The notes under the pieces: generated by a model
Database searches by the model: none
What the model saw: the letters and a program-made list of their open reading frames with translations, nothing else
Told to the model about the DNA's origin: nothing
Made by a program: the position numbers and the translations under genes
Origin: JBBDSH01 sp040905045
GTDB taxonomy: Bacteria; Pseudomonadota; Gammaproteobacteria; Eutrophobiales; Eutrophobiaceae
Assembly: GCA_040905045.1 (NCBI GenBank)
Contig: JBBDSH010000070.1
Coordinates: forward strand, 1 to 24,705
Reading direction: 5' to 3'
DNA length: 24,705 nt
Shown here: positions 11,924-18,071 of the stretch, in pieces
Layout of the letters: each line of letters starts with the position of its first letter
How positions within the stretch are numbered: the first letter of the stretch is position 1

Positions 11924-12907
11924 ATGCGCTATTGGTGGGTCAATCAGAACCAGACATACCGGCAGGAGCGTGCCGGTGGTTATCTCTGGTCGCCCAAACG
12001 CCGATCCGATGGTCGGCGAAATCCCTTCTATGAATTCATGCGGGAAGTCGCGCCCGGGGATCTGGTCCTGTCGTTTGTGGGAACGCGTATTCGGGCAATC
12101 AGTGTCGTGCAATCCTATTGTTATGAGTGCCCGAAACCGCCTGAGTTTGGCGGGGCCGGGCCGAATTGGCAGAACATCGGTTGGAAGGTCGATGTTCATT
12201 ATGTTGACCTGGTCAACCGGATAAGGCCGGCGGATTATATGGAGCAGCTGCGGCCTTTGCTGCCGGAACGGCTTTCTCCTTTACAGAATGACGGCAGAGG
12301 AAAACAGGGAATTTATCTTACGCTTCTCCACGATGAATTGATGCATCGGCTGGTTGAGCTTATAGGCAGGGAGGCAAAAGACATCATGACCCTGTCGTAC
12401 GCGGCCGATGATATGCTGAATTACGGACAGGGCCTGATTGAATGGGAGGAGCATTTATATCGGGAAATCATGAATGACACGGTTCTTGAAGAAACCCAGA
12501 AAGAACAGATTATCCTGGCGAGACGGGGACAGGGAAAATTCCGCAGCAATGTACAGAAGCTGGAGGAACGATGCCGGGTGACCAGGGTCGACCGCCCGGA
12601 ACATCTGCGCGCGAGCCATTGCAAGCCATGGCGTGATTGTCTGAACAGCGATGAAAGATTGGATGGGGAGAACGGCTTGCTGCTGACACCCAGCATTGAT
12701 CACCTGTTCGATCGCGGCTTCATCTCCTTTGAAAATAACGGTACATTACTGGTTTCGCCGGTGGCGCATGAGGTCTCGTTGCAACGCATGGGGATAACTG
12801 CCGGCGAGTCGGTGAATGTGGGCGGATTTTCAGAAGGACAGCGAGAGTATCTGGACTATCACCGGAATTATGTATTTCTGGAAGCCATGCATGGAAATTC
12901 GCGTTGA
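11924..12907 (+). CDS. HNH endonuclease with N-terminal EVE/PUA-like domain
   Basis: This 327-aa protein has a C-terminal HNH nuclease core at about 215-275: LRASHCKPWRDC with His232, NGLLLTPSIDHLFDRG with Asn250 and His260, then a SFENNGTLLVSP strand pair, the usual form of the HNH_2 family. The N-terminal 100 or so residues (RYWWVNQNQTYRQE, then PGDLVLSFVGTRIRAISVVQS) resemble EVE/PUA-type domains, which bind modified bases. Such fusions are typical of predicted modification-dependent restriction enzymes. It is followed after 28 nt by a small ORF and is bounded by R1 and R2. Composition is GC-rich, unlike both neighbouring modules. The start is without a clear ribosome site. Cleavage of modified foreign DNA is inferred. 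Confidence 0.85.
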   Translation: MRYWWVNQNQTYRQERAGGYLWSPKRRSDGRRNPFYEFMREVAPGDLVLSFVGTRIRAISVVQSYCYECPKPPEFGGAGPNWQNIGWKVDVHYVDLVNRIRPADYMEQLRPLLPERLSPLQNDGRGKQGIYLTLLHDELMHRLVELIGREAKDIMTLSYAADDMLNYGQGLIEWEEHLYREIMNDTVLEETQKEQIILARRGQGKFRSNVQKLEERCRVTRVDRPEHLRASHCKPWRDCLNSDERLDGENGLLLTPSIDHLFDRGFISFENNGTLLVSPVAHEVSLQRMGITAGESVNVGGFSEGQREYLDYHRNYVFLEAMHGNSR

Positions 12908-12935
12908 TGACGGTTAAAAATGGAGCAGTGTAGAA

Positions 12936-13286
12936 ATGCAAGAGCACAATCTGAGAGTCGAGTATCTCTATCGTGATGGGGCGAATTACAAGCGGTATTC
13001 GGATGTCGTGATTGCCAATCCTTCCGGTCTGTCGCCGGACGCTGTCAGGGCGGCGTTGCGAGAGCGATTCCTGGAGCAACAATGCTGGCCGGACATTCTG
13101 CATTTCAGACCCGAAACGCTGGGGTGGCCGGCTTTGTATTTCGACGACCACGACACGGCCGGTGACGATCTGGATCTCCATGAGCTGGACCGCATCATGC
13201 CCACGGATGAGCCGGCCACGATTGATTTCGATGCCGGAAGTCTGACGAAGGACGGGGGTGGGACCCACATAACTACCAGAAGTTAA
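12936..13286 (+). CDS. Hypothetical protein, C-terminus altered by a repeat
   Basis: I do not recognise this 116-aa protein. GGAG lies 10 nt before the ATG. It begins MQEHNLRVEYLYRDGANYK and contains aromatic and acidic stretches (GWPALYFDDHDTAGDDLDLHEL) but no signal peptide, membrane segment or metal motif. It sits 28 nt after the HNH gene with similar base composition, so it may be its cotranscribed partner. The last ten or so residues (GGGTHITTRS) are encoded by the R2 repeat fragment, so the natural C-terminus may be lost. Confidence 0.6.
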   Translation: MQEHNLRVEYLYRDGANYKRYSDVVIANPSGLSPDAVRAALRERFLEQQCWPDILHFRPETLGWPALYFDDHDTAGDDLDLHELDRIMPTDEPATIDFDAGSLTKDGGGTHITTRS

Positions 13287-13287
13287 T
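13255..13287 (+). repeat. Type 1 dispersed repeat, short copy R2
   Basis: GGGGTGGGACCCACATAACTACCAG matches the first 25 or so bases of the type 1 repeat with few changes; the rest is missing. It forms the end of the 116-aa ORF, and AT-rich sequence begins just after it. Confidence 0.6.
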
Positions 13288-13334
13288 TCCCGATCATGCA
13301 AAGAAGTTTGGAACCGTAAGTGCGGGGACCGTAT

Positions 13335-14039
13335 ATGTCTAAGAAATATCTAGGTTTTGACATAGAAACATCAAAGATACTTCCGGATAATTTTATTGAT
13401 CTGCATGATCATCGCCCTCTTGGTATTAGTTGTGTTGCATTATGGTGTGCTGATAATAAAGATCCTGAAGTATATTATTCGTTAGATAAGAACGGATCAC
13501 CTGCACCTAAAATGAATATTAAAGATTTATCGAATTTTGTTGATTATCTTATAGATAAAACTAATGAAGGTTATATTATAGTAACTCATAATGGACTTGG
13601 TTTTGATTTTGACATATTGGCAGAGGAATCAGGAAGGATAGATGACTGTCGTTTGCTCGCACTACAGCATGTCGATATGATGTTTCATTTTTTTTGTGGG
13701 AAGGGTTTTGCTATTGGTCTAAATGCTGCTGCAAAATCAATTGGAGTTAACAAGCCGGTGGATGTTGATGGTTCTATTGCTCCTCGTCTTTGGAAAGAAG
13801 GTCAATACCAGAAAGTAATTGATTATGTAGCACAAGATTGTAAGTTGACATTAGACGTGGCTATTCAGAGCGAGAAAGCGAATAGAATCACCTGGATTAC
13901 TAGAAAGGGTGGAGTTTCATCATTTGATTTACCAAATGGTTGGTTAACTGTTGAGCAAGCTATGAACCTTCCTCTTCCTGATACTTCCTGGATGGATGAC
14001 CCTTGGCCTCGTTCCAAGTTCACGGCGTGGCTGAAGTAG
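13335..14039 (+). CDS. Predicted DEDDy 3'-5' exonuclease
   Basis: This 234-aa protein has the three RNase H-fold exonuclease motifs: Asp9 and Glu11 in LGFDIET (Exo I), Asn86 and Asp91 in THNGLGFD (Exo II), and Tyr164-x3-Asp168 in YVAQD (Exo III). Together they mark a DEDDy 3'-5' exonuclease of the DnaQ-like group with two-metal catalysis. There is no polymerase or helicase domain. The ATG at 13335 follows GGGGA. The gene is AT-rich, unlike the HNH module before it, and is followed 11 nt later by a small acidic ORF. The unit lies between R2 and R3. A role in defence or nucleic acid processing is inferred; the substrate is unknown. Confidence 0.8.
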   Translation: MSKKYLGFDIETSKILPDNFIDLHDHRPLGISCVALWCADNKDPEVYYSLDKNGSPAPKMNIKDLSNFVDYLIDKTNEGYIIVTHNGLGFDFDILAEESGRIDDCRLLALQHVDMMFHFFCGKGFAIGLNAAAKSIGVNKPVDVDGSIAPRLWKEGQYQKVIDYVAQDCKLTLDVAIQSEKANRITWITRKGGVSSFDLPNGWLTVEQAMNLPLPDTSWMDDPWPRSKFTAWLK

Positions 14040-14050
14040 TTTAGCAAATT

Positions 14051-14281
14051 ATGTCCGAAGAGGATCCAAGAGAGGAATTAGAGGAGATAATAGATTTATA
14101 TAATAATCATCATATGTCAAAAATGGCATATCAATGGGCGATTGATGCTCTTGATACAGCTGAATCAATTATTGAAACTATAGAAGACATGCAATCGAAA
14201 GGCCTAGATGCCCCAACTTATAGCCAAGAGGAGGCATTAACAAATATTTATAATGCTGCTTGTAATTGGTTGCGAAGGTAA
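14051..14281 (+). CDS. Small acidic hypothetical protein
   Basis: This 76-aa protein is highly acidic at its N-terminus (MSEEDPREELEEIIDLYNN) and predicted to be mainly helical, with no recognised domain. It starts 11 nt after the exonuclease stop and shares its AT-rich composition, so the two are probably cotranscribed. An inhibitor or accessory role for the exonuclease is a guess from size, charge and position. The R3 repeat begins about 20 nt after the stop. Confidence 0.6.
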   Translation: MSEEDPREELEEIIDLYNNHHMSKMAYQWAIDALDTAESIIETIEDMQSKGLDAPTYSQEEALTNIYNAACNWLRR

Positions 14282-14303
14282 ATAAGAATCCATTTTCAGG
14301 ACG

Positions 14304-14406
14304 GGGGTCGGACCCACATAACCACTTGAAATAATGCTATATTTGCCCTGATGTTTGCTTTATGCAGGCCTTAGGCATTGATTTTCACGACTGAAATTAT
14401 CCCTTT
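14304..14406 (+). repeat. Type 1 dispersed repeat, copy R3
   Basis: This copy of about 103 bp begins GGGGTCGGACCCACATAACC and ends ACTGAAATTATCCC. It is most similar to R6 at 22686, sharing CCTTAGGC, TTGATTTTCA and the end. Composition changes from AT-rich to GC-rich here. Confidence 0.8.
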
Positions 14407-14434
14407 TCAGGCAATAGATTACGGTTTCGTCAGG

Positions 14435-14689
14435 TTAGCTGGCCTTTTTCAGCTCTTCCCGTACAACCCGGCGCAATGTTTCTTCCAGAGGTTCGCGGGT
14501 CTGTGCGATGTACTCCCGCAGCGCCTCGTTGATAAGGGACTGGTAATTGCCGCCTCCGGCATCGTTAACCTGTTTCCTGAACCATTCAATGACTTCATCA
14601 TCCAGCCGGATGGTGATGCGCGTCTTTCCGGGAGCGGGCGGAACCACCGGCCCCCGCTTTCCGCCTCTGAAATCGTATTCTTTCCTCAT
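14435..14689 (-). CDS. brnA: BrnA-family antitoxin, copy 1
   Basis: BrnA antitoxins bind and neutralise BrnT and repress the operon. This 84-aa protein has the family start MRKEYDFRGGKRGPVVPP and a ribbon-helix-helix-like region at about 20-70 (TRITIRLDDEVIEWF, then GGNYQSLINEALREYI). It overlaps the brnT stop by 4 nt (ATGA), the usual toxin-first coupling. Its first half is identical at DNA level to copy 2 at 16889-17143 over 135 bp, while the second half has diverged. Confidence 0.92.
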   Translation of the reverse strand: MRKEYDFRGGKRGPVVPPAPGKTRITIRLDDEVIEWFRKQVNDAGGGNYQSLINEALREYIAQTREPLEETLRRVVREELKKAS

Positions 14690-14958
14690 ATGTGTTGCTC
14701 GTAAAGTTTGCGTTCGGTCTTTGATGCTTTTCTGGAAGAGATGATCCGTATCGCGTTGTCGCAGATCGTAAATACCGTGACAAGAATGCGGCCCATTGCG
14801 TCCATACCCAGTGAGATGCAGCGTTCTTCCTTCTCCGAATCCGGGTCGATAATGGTGACTGCCATTTCGTCCTCCAGGGCGAACACGGCATCTGCAAATT
14901 CGACACCGTGTTTCCTTGCGTTAGCCGCTGCCTTGGCCGGATTCCATTCGTAGTCCAT
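14686..14958 (-). CDS. brnT: BrnT-family ribonuclease toxin, copy 1
   Basis: BrnT toxins are RelE-fold ribonucleases that inhibit growth. The start is placed at ATG 14958 (MDYEWNPAKAAANARKHGV), giving 90 aa, which is the family size and position; a longer upstream frame runs through the operator. Family features seen are the N-terminal WNPAKAAANARKHGVEF, the central EERCISLGMDAMGRILVTVF, and the C-terminal RKASKTERKLYE. It is followed by brnA with a 4-nt overlap. No damage is visible. Confidence 0.92.
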   Translation of the reverse strand: MDYEWNPAKAAANARKHGVEFADAVFALEDEMAVTIIDPDSEKEERCISLGMDAMGRILVTVFTICDNAIRIISSRKASKTERKLYEQHI

Positions 14959-14963
14959 ACGCA

Positions 14964-14979
14964 AATTGTATGTACAATT
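14964..14979 (-). promoter_or_regulatory. Probable BrnA operator upstream of brnT copy 1
   Basis: AATTGTA and TACAATT form 7-bp arms around a central TG, ending 6 bp before the brnT start codon. Position fits repression by BrnA. The second brnTA operon has a related but less symmetrical TGTATGCATATGTGTACA at 17422-17439. Confidence 0.5.
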
Positions 14980-15008
14980 ATGCACAGAGATCAAGTGATC
15001 TGAGAGGG

Positions 15009-15027
15009 CGGGTCGGCCCCACATGAT
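15009..15027 (+). repeat. Type 1 repeat fragment R4
   Basis: CGGGTCGGCCCCACATGA matches the first 18 or so bases of the type 1 repeat with a change in the hairpin arm. It marks the border between the brnTA copy 1 operon and the following antitoxin locus. Confidence 0.45.
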
Positions 15028-15101
15028 TTCTCGCCGGTGAAAGGAAGCGGCTCTTTACTCAAGGGTTTGTATAAATATTCCCTCTGAGCTATATTCATTC
15101 C

Positions 15102-15137
15102 ATGGAATGGGAAGTCGAGTTTACGGATGAATATTGA
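15102..15137 (+). pseudogene. Start of a deleted HigB/Gp49-type toxin gene
   Basis: ATG and ten more codons read MEWEVEFTDEY, then a stop. This is the typical opening of phage-derived Gp49-like/HigB toxins (M-x-W-x-V-x-[YF]-TDE[FY]), which are normally about 110-120 aa and directly precede an antitoxin like the one at 15156. Nearly the whole toxin body is missing. The promoter side and antitoxin remain. Confidence 0.6.
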
Positions 15138-15155
15138 GAGCGAAAGAGATTAGAC

Positions 15156-15479
15156 ATGGCCAGGAAGTTTTCTGAGTTAAAAAACAGAATGTCCCGTGAT
15201 GCGCGTAATAAAGCGGACAAGCACACTCGTGACATCCTGGCGGAGATGCCATTGCTGGAACTGCGCCGGGCGAAAGCCTTGTCGCAGGAACAGCTTGCGG
15301 AGTTATTACATATCAAGCAGGCGAGCGTTTCCAAGCTGGAACGGCGGACGGATATGTATATCCGCACTTTGCGTTCTTACATTGAGGCCATGGGCGGAAC
15401 CCTGGAAATCAATGCGGTGTTTCCCGAAGGGAGGATCAGGATTAATCAATTTTCAGACAAGAATAGCGGGCTGGACTGA
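15156..15479 (+). CDS. XRE-family antitoxin without its toxin (HigA-like)
   Basis: This 107-aa protein has an XRE helix-turn-helix at about 40-75 (ELRRAKALSQEQLAELLHI, then QASVSKLERRTDMY) and the conserved tail LRSYIEAMGGTLEINAVFPEG seen in antitoxins paired with Gp49-like toxins. In an intact module the toxin gene lies just upstream; here only an 11-codon stub remains at 15102. The antitoxin itself looks full length. It may act as an autonomous repressor or as an anti-toxin against related modules; both roles are inferred. Confidence 0.85.
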   Translation: MARKFSELKNRMSRDARNKADKHTRDILAEMPLLELRRAKALSQEQLAELLHIKQASVSKLERRTDMYIRTLRSYIEAMGGTLEINAVFPEGRIRINQFSDKNSGLD

Positions 15480-15587
15480 GACGAAGTAAAAAAGACCCGG
15501 GATCGGCGATACGGTGCCGGCGGCATCTGATGAAGCTAGTGTCAGAGGAATAAGTATTCTGTCCCTGGAATTCGCCCCCTGGAATTC

Positions 15588-15623
15588 GCGTAACTTACGT
15601 TGTTTTGTATTGTGGATGTCCAT
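15588..15623 (-). pseudogene. Fragment of a HigA-type antitoxin start
   Basis: Twelve codons, MDIHNTKQRKLR, are identical in protein to the start of the antitoxin at 16442-16756 and then run into unrelated sequence. It is the edge of the 173-bp duplicated segment. The 354-bp stretch 15480-15833 holds only this fragment, a REP element and other dispersed repeats, with no gene that I can support. Confidence 0.75.
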
Positions 15624-15761
15624 GATGGGTCGCTGACCGATCGAGCTTGTTCGCGGCGGGGTCGCCGCTCCCACTTCCAGAGCTTGGACTTCCGATCATA
15701 CTGGCGGTGAGCAATGATAAATACCAGTTGTGCTGGATTTACGAAATGTTGGTATTTACCC
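15589..15761. repeat. 173-bp duplicated segment, left copy, with REP element
   Basis: This segment matches 16722-16894 base for base with few differences and equal length. It contains a GTAG-type REP-like element on the minus strand (15642-15674; GTGGGAGCGGCGACC in this copy) in which GCGGCG and CGCCGC pair. In the right copy the segment runs from the antitoxin start to the brnA stop. In this copy both flanking genes are missing, so it is a scar of a larger duplication. Confidence 0.8.
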
Positions 15762-15770
15762 GGATGAAAT

Positions 15771-15807
15771 GGGGTCGGTGACAACTGAGATGCATTCTCA
15801 TTTTTGT
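15771..15807 (+). repeat. Type 2 dispersed repeat
   Basis: GGGGTCGGTGACAACTGAGA is followed by a hairpin with arms TGAGA and TCTCA. A second copy at 22883-22919 has the same lead but arms GGGA and TCCC. A variant lies at 19688-19722 and an inverted one at 17467-17492. Confidence 0.65.
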
Positions 15808-15833
15808 TTCGTGATGGATTAACCGTATGAATT

Positions 15834-16121
15834 TCAGATCGTTGTGTAAGGCCAGTTCTGCTTGCTATGGATGACCCGCAGGATCTGAAGAGTATCGTGC
15901 TCAATCACATACACTAGCAGATAGGGTGTATGCTGGATGACCCATTCATAGGTGCCGGGCACACGGCCCGGCCGCCCCAGGCGGGGTTGTCTCAGTAATA
16001 ATCGTGCAACATCGCCAATCCGTTCGGCGATCTCATGCGCGGCAGCAGGGTTGTCCCGGGCAATATACGCTTGTGCGTCGTTCAGCTGTTGTAATGCCCG
16101 TCTAGTCCATTTCAGTTTCAA
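15834..16121 (-). CDS. ParE/RelE-family toxin
   Basis: This protein of about 95 aa has the RelE/ParE fold pattern: KLKWTRRALQQLNDAQAYIA at the start, PRLGRPGRVPGTYEWVI in the middle, and LQILRVIHSKQNWP at the end. Family members either poison gyrase (ParE) or cut mRNA (RelE); sequence alone does not decide which. The TTG at 16121 is the best start, because it yields the family length and overlaps the end of the upstream antitoxin gene; longer in-frame starts would read far into that gene. No inactivating change is seen. Confidence 0.85.
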   Translation of the reverse strand: MKLKWTRRALQQLNDAQAYIARDNPAAAHEIAERIGDVARLLLRQPRLGRPGRVPGTYEWVIQHTPYLLVYVIEHDTLQILRVIHSKQNWPYTTI

Positions 16122-16311
16122 TCTGCACGCCCCACTTGGCAAACGTGTCCCGGACTTCCTCGTCGCTGGCAAACTCGCCTCGGCGTGCTTCGGCCAGGCC
16201 GGCCTCGATCTCCTGGCGCACGTACGCTTCATACAGCACGTCCTTCCAGGTTGCGTTTTCCGGCAGTTGATCAGCCAGATGGTGCAGGGCTTCTTTCACG
16301 GTTGCGGTCAT
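16102..16311 (-). CDS. Antitoxin partner of the ParE/RelE-family toxin
   Basis: This 69-aa protein starts at ATG 16311, behind a strong AGGAGG site at about 10-nt spacing; an earlier ATG at 16335 overlaps that site and is unlikely. It reads MTATVKEALHHLADQLPENA, then ATWKDVLYEAYVRQEIEAGL, a helical pattern common in small addiction-module antitoxins that precede RelE/ParE toxins. Its last codons overlap the toxin start, which indicates coupling. It should bind the toxin and the operon promoter. Confidence 0.82.
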   Translation of the reverse strand: MTATVKEALHHLADQLPENATWKDVLYEAYVRQEIEAGLAEARRGEFASDEEVRDTFAKWGVQIETEMD

Positions 16312-16399
16312 CGTCTCTCTTCCTCCTTGTTGCATTAAGATTATTTTAACTCATCTCATCCATCGATCCACACTGAGATAGAGAAACCGAAAGAAAGCT

Positions 16400-16436
16400 G
16401 AAACCGGGGACATGAAACCGGGGACAGACCACGGTA
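16400..16436 (+). repeat. Type 3 dispersed repeat with tandem GAAACCGGGGACA
   Basis: GAAACCGGGGACA occurs twice (16400-16412 and 16414-16426), followed by GACCACGG. Related copies are AGGGACAGACCACGGTTT at 19752 and GGGGACAGCCACGGTTT at 22513. The GAAACCGGGG lead also begins type 1 copies R5 and R7, so the families are related. Confidence 0.6.
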
Positions 16437-16441
16437 TTATT

Positions 16442-16756
16442 TTATGCCGCCTTGATCGGTTTGATATGTTTAATACTGCTTTTGATGGTTTGATTCGCTT
16501 CCCATAAATCCACCGCCCGTTGCGAGTTAAGCCAGAAGTCGGGAGTATTGCCGAACAGGCGTGCCAGACGGATTGCCATTTCCGGGCTGAGAGCGCGCCG
16601 CTCTCTTACCAATTCATTGATTGACTGGCGGGAGACGCCCAGCGCTTCGGCCAGGCCGCTTACGGTCAGTCCGTAGTCCGGCATGAAATCCTCGCGCAGG
16701 ATTTCCCCGGGGTGTATGGGCCGTAACTTACGTTGTTTTGTATTGTGGATGTCCAT
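16442..16756 (-). CDS. higA: HigA-family addiction module antitoxin without toxin
   Basis: This 104-aa protein is a typical HigA: PIHPGEILREDFMPDYGLTV, then an XRE helix-turn-helix at about 25-75 (LAEALGVSRQSINELVRERRALSPEMAIRLA read across 36-66), then TPDFWLNSQRAVDLWEA. HigB should be encoded just upstream on the minus strand. That space (16757-16890) instead holds a REP-like element and the end of brnA copy 2, with no toxin ORF. A 5' fragment of the same gene lies at 15588-15623, and a decayed 3' part lies at about 22533-22673. Confidence 0.9.
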   Translation of the reverse strand: MDIHNTKQRKLRPIHPGEILREDFMPDYGLTVSGLAEALGVSRQSINELVRERRALSPEMAIRLARLFGNTPDFWLNSQRAVDLWEANQTIKSSIKHIKPIKAA

Positions 16757-16894
16757 GATGGGTCGCTGACCGATCGAGCTTGTTCGCGGCGGGGTCGCCG
16801 CTCCTACTTCCAGAGCTTTGTCTTCCGATCATACTGGCGGTGAGCAATGATCAATACCAGTTGTACCGGATTTACCATATGATTGTATTTACCC
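16722..16894. repeat. 173-bp duplicated segment, right copy, with REP element
   Basis: This is the partner of 15589-15761. It runs from codon 12 of the HigA-type antitoxin through its start, across a REP-like element (16775-16807, minus strand, GTAGGAGCGGCGACCCCGCC) to the stop of brnA copy 2. The REP element occupies the place where a higB gene would be expected. Confidence 0.8.
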
Positions 16895-17143
16895 CGCCTT
16901 TTTGATTTCTTCCCTGACAACACGGCGAAGGGTTTCCTCAAGGGGTTCTCGTGTCCGGGATATATGTTCACGCAGAGCCTGGTTGATAAGGCTCTGATAG
17001 TTTCCACCGCCGGCATCGTTAACCTGTTTCCTGAACCATTCAATGACTTCATCATCCAGCCGGATGGTGATGCGCGTCTTTCCGGGAGCGGGCGGAACCA
17101 CCGGCCCCCGCTTTCCGCCTCTGAAATCGTATTCTTTCCTCAT
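16889..17143 (-). CDS. brnA: BrnA-family antitoxin, copy 2
   Basis: This 84-aa paralogue of the antitoxin at 14435-14689 has the same RGPVVPPAPGKTRITIRLDD core. DNA 17010-17144 is identical to 14556-14690, while the C-terminal part differs in DNA and protein (QALREHISRTREP against EALREYIAQTREP). It overlaps the brnT copy 2 stop by 4 nt. Because the N-terminal regions match exactly, each antitoxin may recognise the other's operator or toxin. Confidence 0.92.
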   Translation of the reverse strand: MRKEYDFRGGKRGPVVPPAPGKTRITIRLDDEVIEWFRKQVNDAGGGNYQSLINQALREHISRTREPLEETLRRVVREEIKKAG

Positions 17144-17412
17144 AGGGGCTTCTCGTAAAGTTTGCGTTCGGTCTTTGATGCTTTTCTGAACGAGATGATC
17201 CGTATCGCCTTGTCGCGGATCGTAAATACCGTGACAAGGATACGCCCCACCGCATCCATACCCAGTGAGATGTAGCGTTCTTCATTCTCCGCATCAGGGT
17301 CGATAATGGTGACTGCCATTTCGTCCTCCAGGGCAAGCACGGCATCCGCGAAGTCGACACCGTGTTTCCTTGCGTTAGCCGCTGCCTTGGCCGGATTCCA
17401 TTGGTAATCCAT
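17140..17412 (-). CDS. brnT: BrnT-family ribonuclease toxin, copy 2
   Basis: This 90-aa paralogue of copy 1 starts at ATG 17412 (MDYQWNPAKAAANARKHGV). Differences are conservative (for example EFADAVFALEDE against DFADAVLALEDE), and the C-terminal RKASKTERKLYE is retained. It forms an operon with brnA copy 2. No disabling change is seen. Confidence 0.92.
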   Translation of the reverse strand: MDYQWNPAKAAANARKHGVDFADAVLALEDEMAVTIIDPDAENEERYISLGMDAVGRILVTVFTIRDKAIRIISFRKASKTERKLYEKPL

Positions 17413-17466
17413 ACATGGGATTGTATGCATATGTGTACACAGGTTTCAAGAATAAAGTTGGATTAG

Positions 17467-17492
17467 TTGGGGTCGGTTGTCACCGACCCCAA
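17467..17492. repeat. Perfect hairpin built from type 2 repeat ends
   Basis: TTGGGGTCGGT (17467-17477) and ACCGACCCCAA (17482-17492) form an 11-bp perfect stem around a TGTC loop. On the minus strand it reads as a type 2 lead, GGGGTCGGTGACAA. It lies upstream of both brnT copy 2 and the antitoxin at 17582, and could also terminate transcription. Confidence 0.65.
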
Positions 17493-17499
17493 TTTGGAA

Positions 17500-17518
17500 T
17501 ATACGCAGACTGCGTATA
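17500..17518 (+). promoter_or_regulatory. Operator-like palindrome
   Basis: TATACGCA and TGCGTATA form perfect 8-bp arms around GAC. The symmetry and position before a toxin-antitoxin remnant suggest the binding site of the XRE antitoxin encoded at 17582. Confidence 0.6.
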
Positions 17519-17519
17519 G

Positions 17520-17585
17520 AGTGAAAAGCGGACACTGAAAGAAGCTATCCGGGCCGAACTGGCGGCCAGGAGAGAGAAACGATGA
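17520..17585 (+). pseudogene. C-terminal tail of a deleted toxin gene
   Basis: The frame reads SEKRTLKEAIRAELAARREK plus Arg, and its TGA overlaps the ATG of the next gene by 4 nt (ATGA), the usual toxin-antitoxin junction. There is a stop immediately upstream, and no start codon or toxin body. It appears that a toxin was deleted between the operator and its last 21 or so codons. Confidence 0.5.
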
Positions 17586-17923
17586 GCAAGAAACGCAAAC
17601 TGGTTGATGAACTGATGGATGGCGTGGCGGCCATGCGCGATCAGCGCGAAGGCAAGATCACGTTGCGGCATTATCAGGCCGAGGATCTGCCGCCGCTGGA
17701 AGTGGATGCCGAGGACATTCGCATGACCCGGGAAAGTTTGCGAGTTTCCCGTGCCGTGTTCGCCCATCGCCTGCGTGTCTCCATGCGTACCCTGGAGAAC
17801 TGGGAACAGGGTCGTGCCCGACCGAATTCCCAGGCTGCGGCCCTGATCCTGATGGTGCGGAAATATCCGGACACGTTTCAGAGACTGCAGTCGCTGGATG
17901 ACAGTATCATTCGGCAGGAGTGA
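17582..17923 (+). CDS. XRE-family antitoxin without toxin (NadS/HigA2-like)
   Basis: This 113-aa protein begins MSKKRKLVDELMDGVAAMRD and has a C-terminal helix-turn-helix at about 48-100 (RESLRVSRAVFAHRLRVSMR, then TLENWEQGRARPN). This arrangement is typical of antitoxins of the HigA2/NadS group, which repress their own operon and neutralise a RelE-type toxin encoded upstream. Only a toxin tail is left upstream, although an operator-like palindrome remains. It is the third antitoxin here that lacks a toxin. Confidence 0.85.
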   Translation: MSKKRKLVDELMDGVAAMRDQREGKITLRHYQAEDLPPLEVDAEDIRMTRESLRVSRAVFAHRLRVSMRTLENWEQGRARPNSQAAALILMVRKYPDTFQRLQSLDDSIIRQE

Positions 17924-18071
17924 AGGCGGTCTGTTTGAAGTCGAGATAACAGACTGTCATTGCTTAAATAAGCACACTGTCACTGAAATTCCTTGTATGC
18001 GGATTCCGCCCGCAAATTTTGCCGAGGGGCCTTTCAGTGCTGTGCGATCGTGTCATTGAGTGGTCTGATCC

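Noticed and set aside
15453..15904. Two overlapping minus-strand frames of 73 and 120 codons
   Set aside because: They run through a REP element, dispersed repeats and a 12-codon antitoxin fragment; no intact gene is present.
16122..16232. Upstream extension of the ParE-type toxin
   Set aside because: It would lie almost wholly inside the antitoxin gene in another frame, and family members begin near KLKWT.
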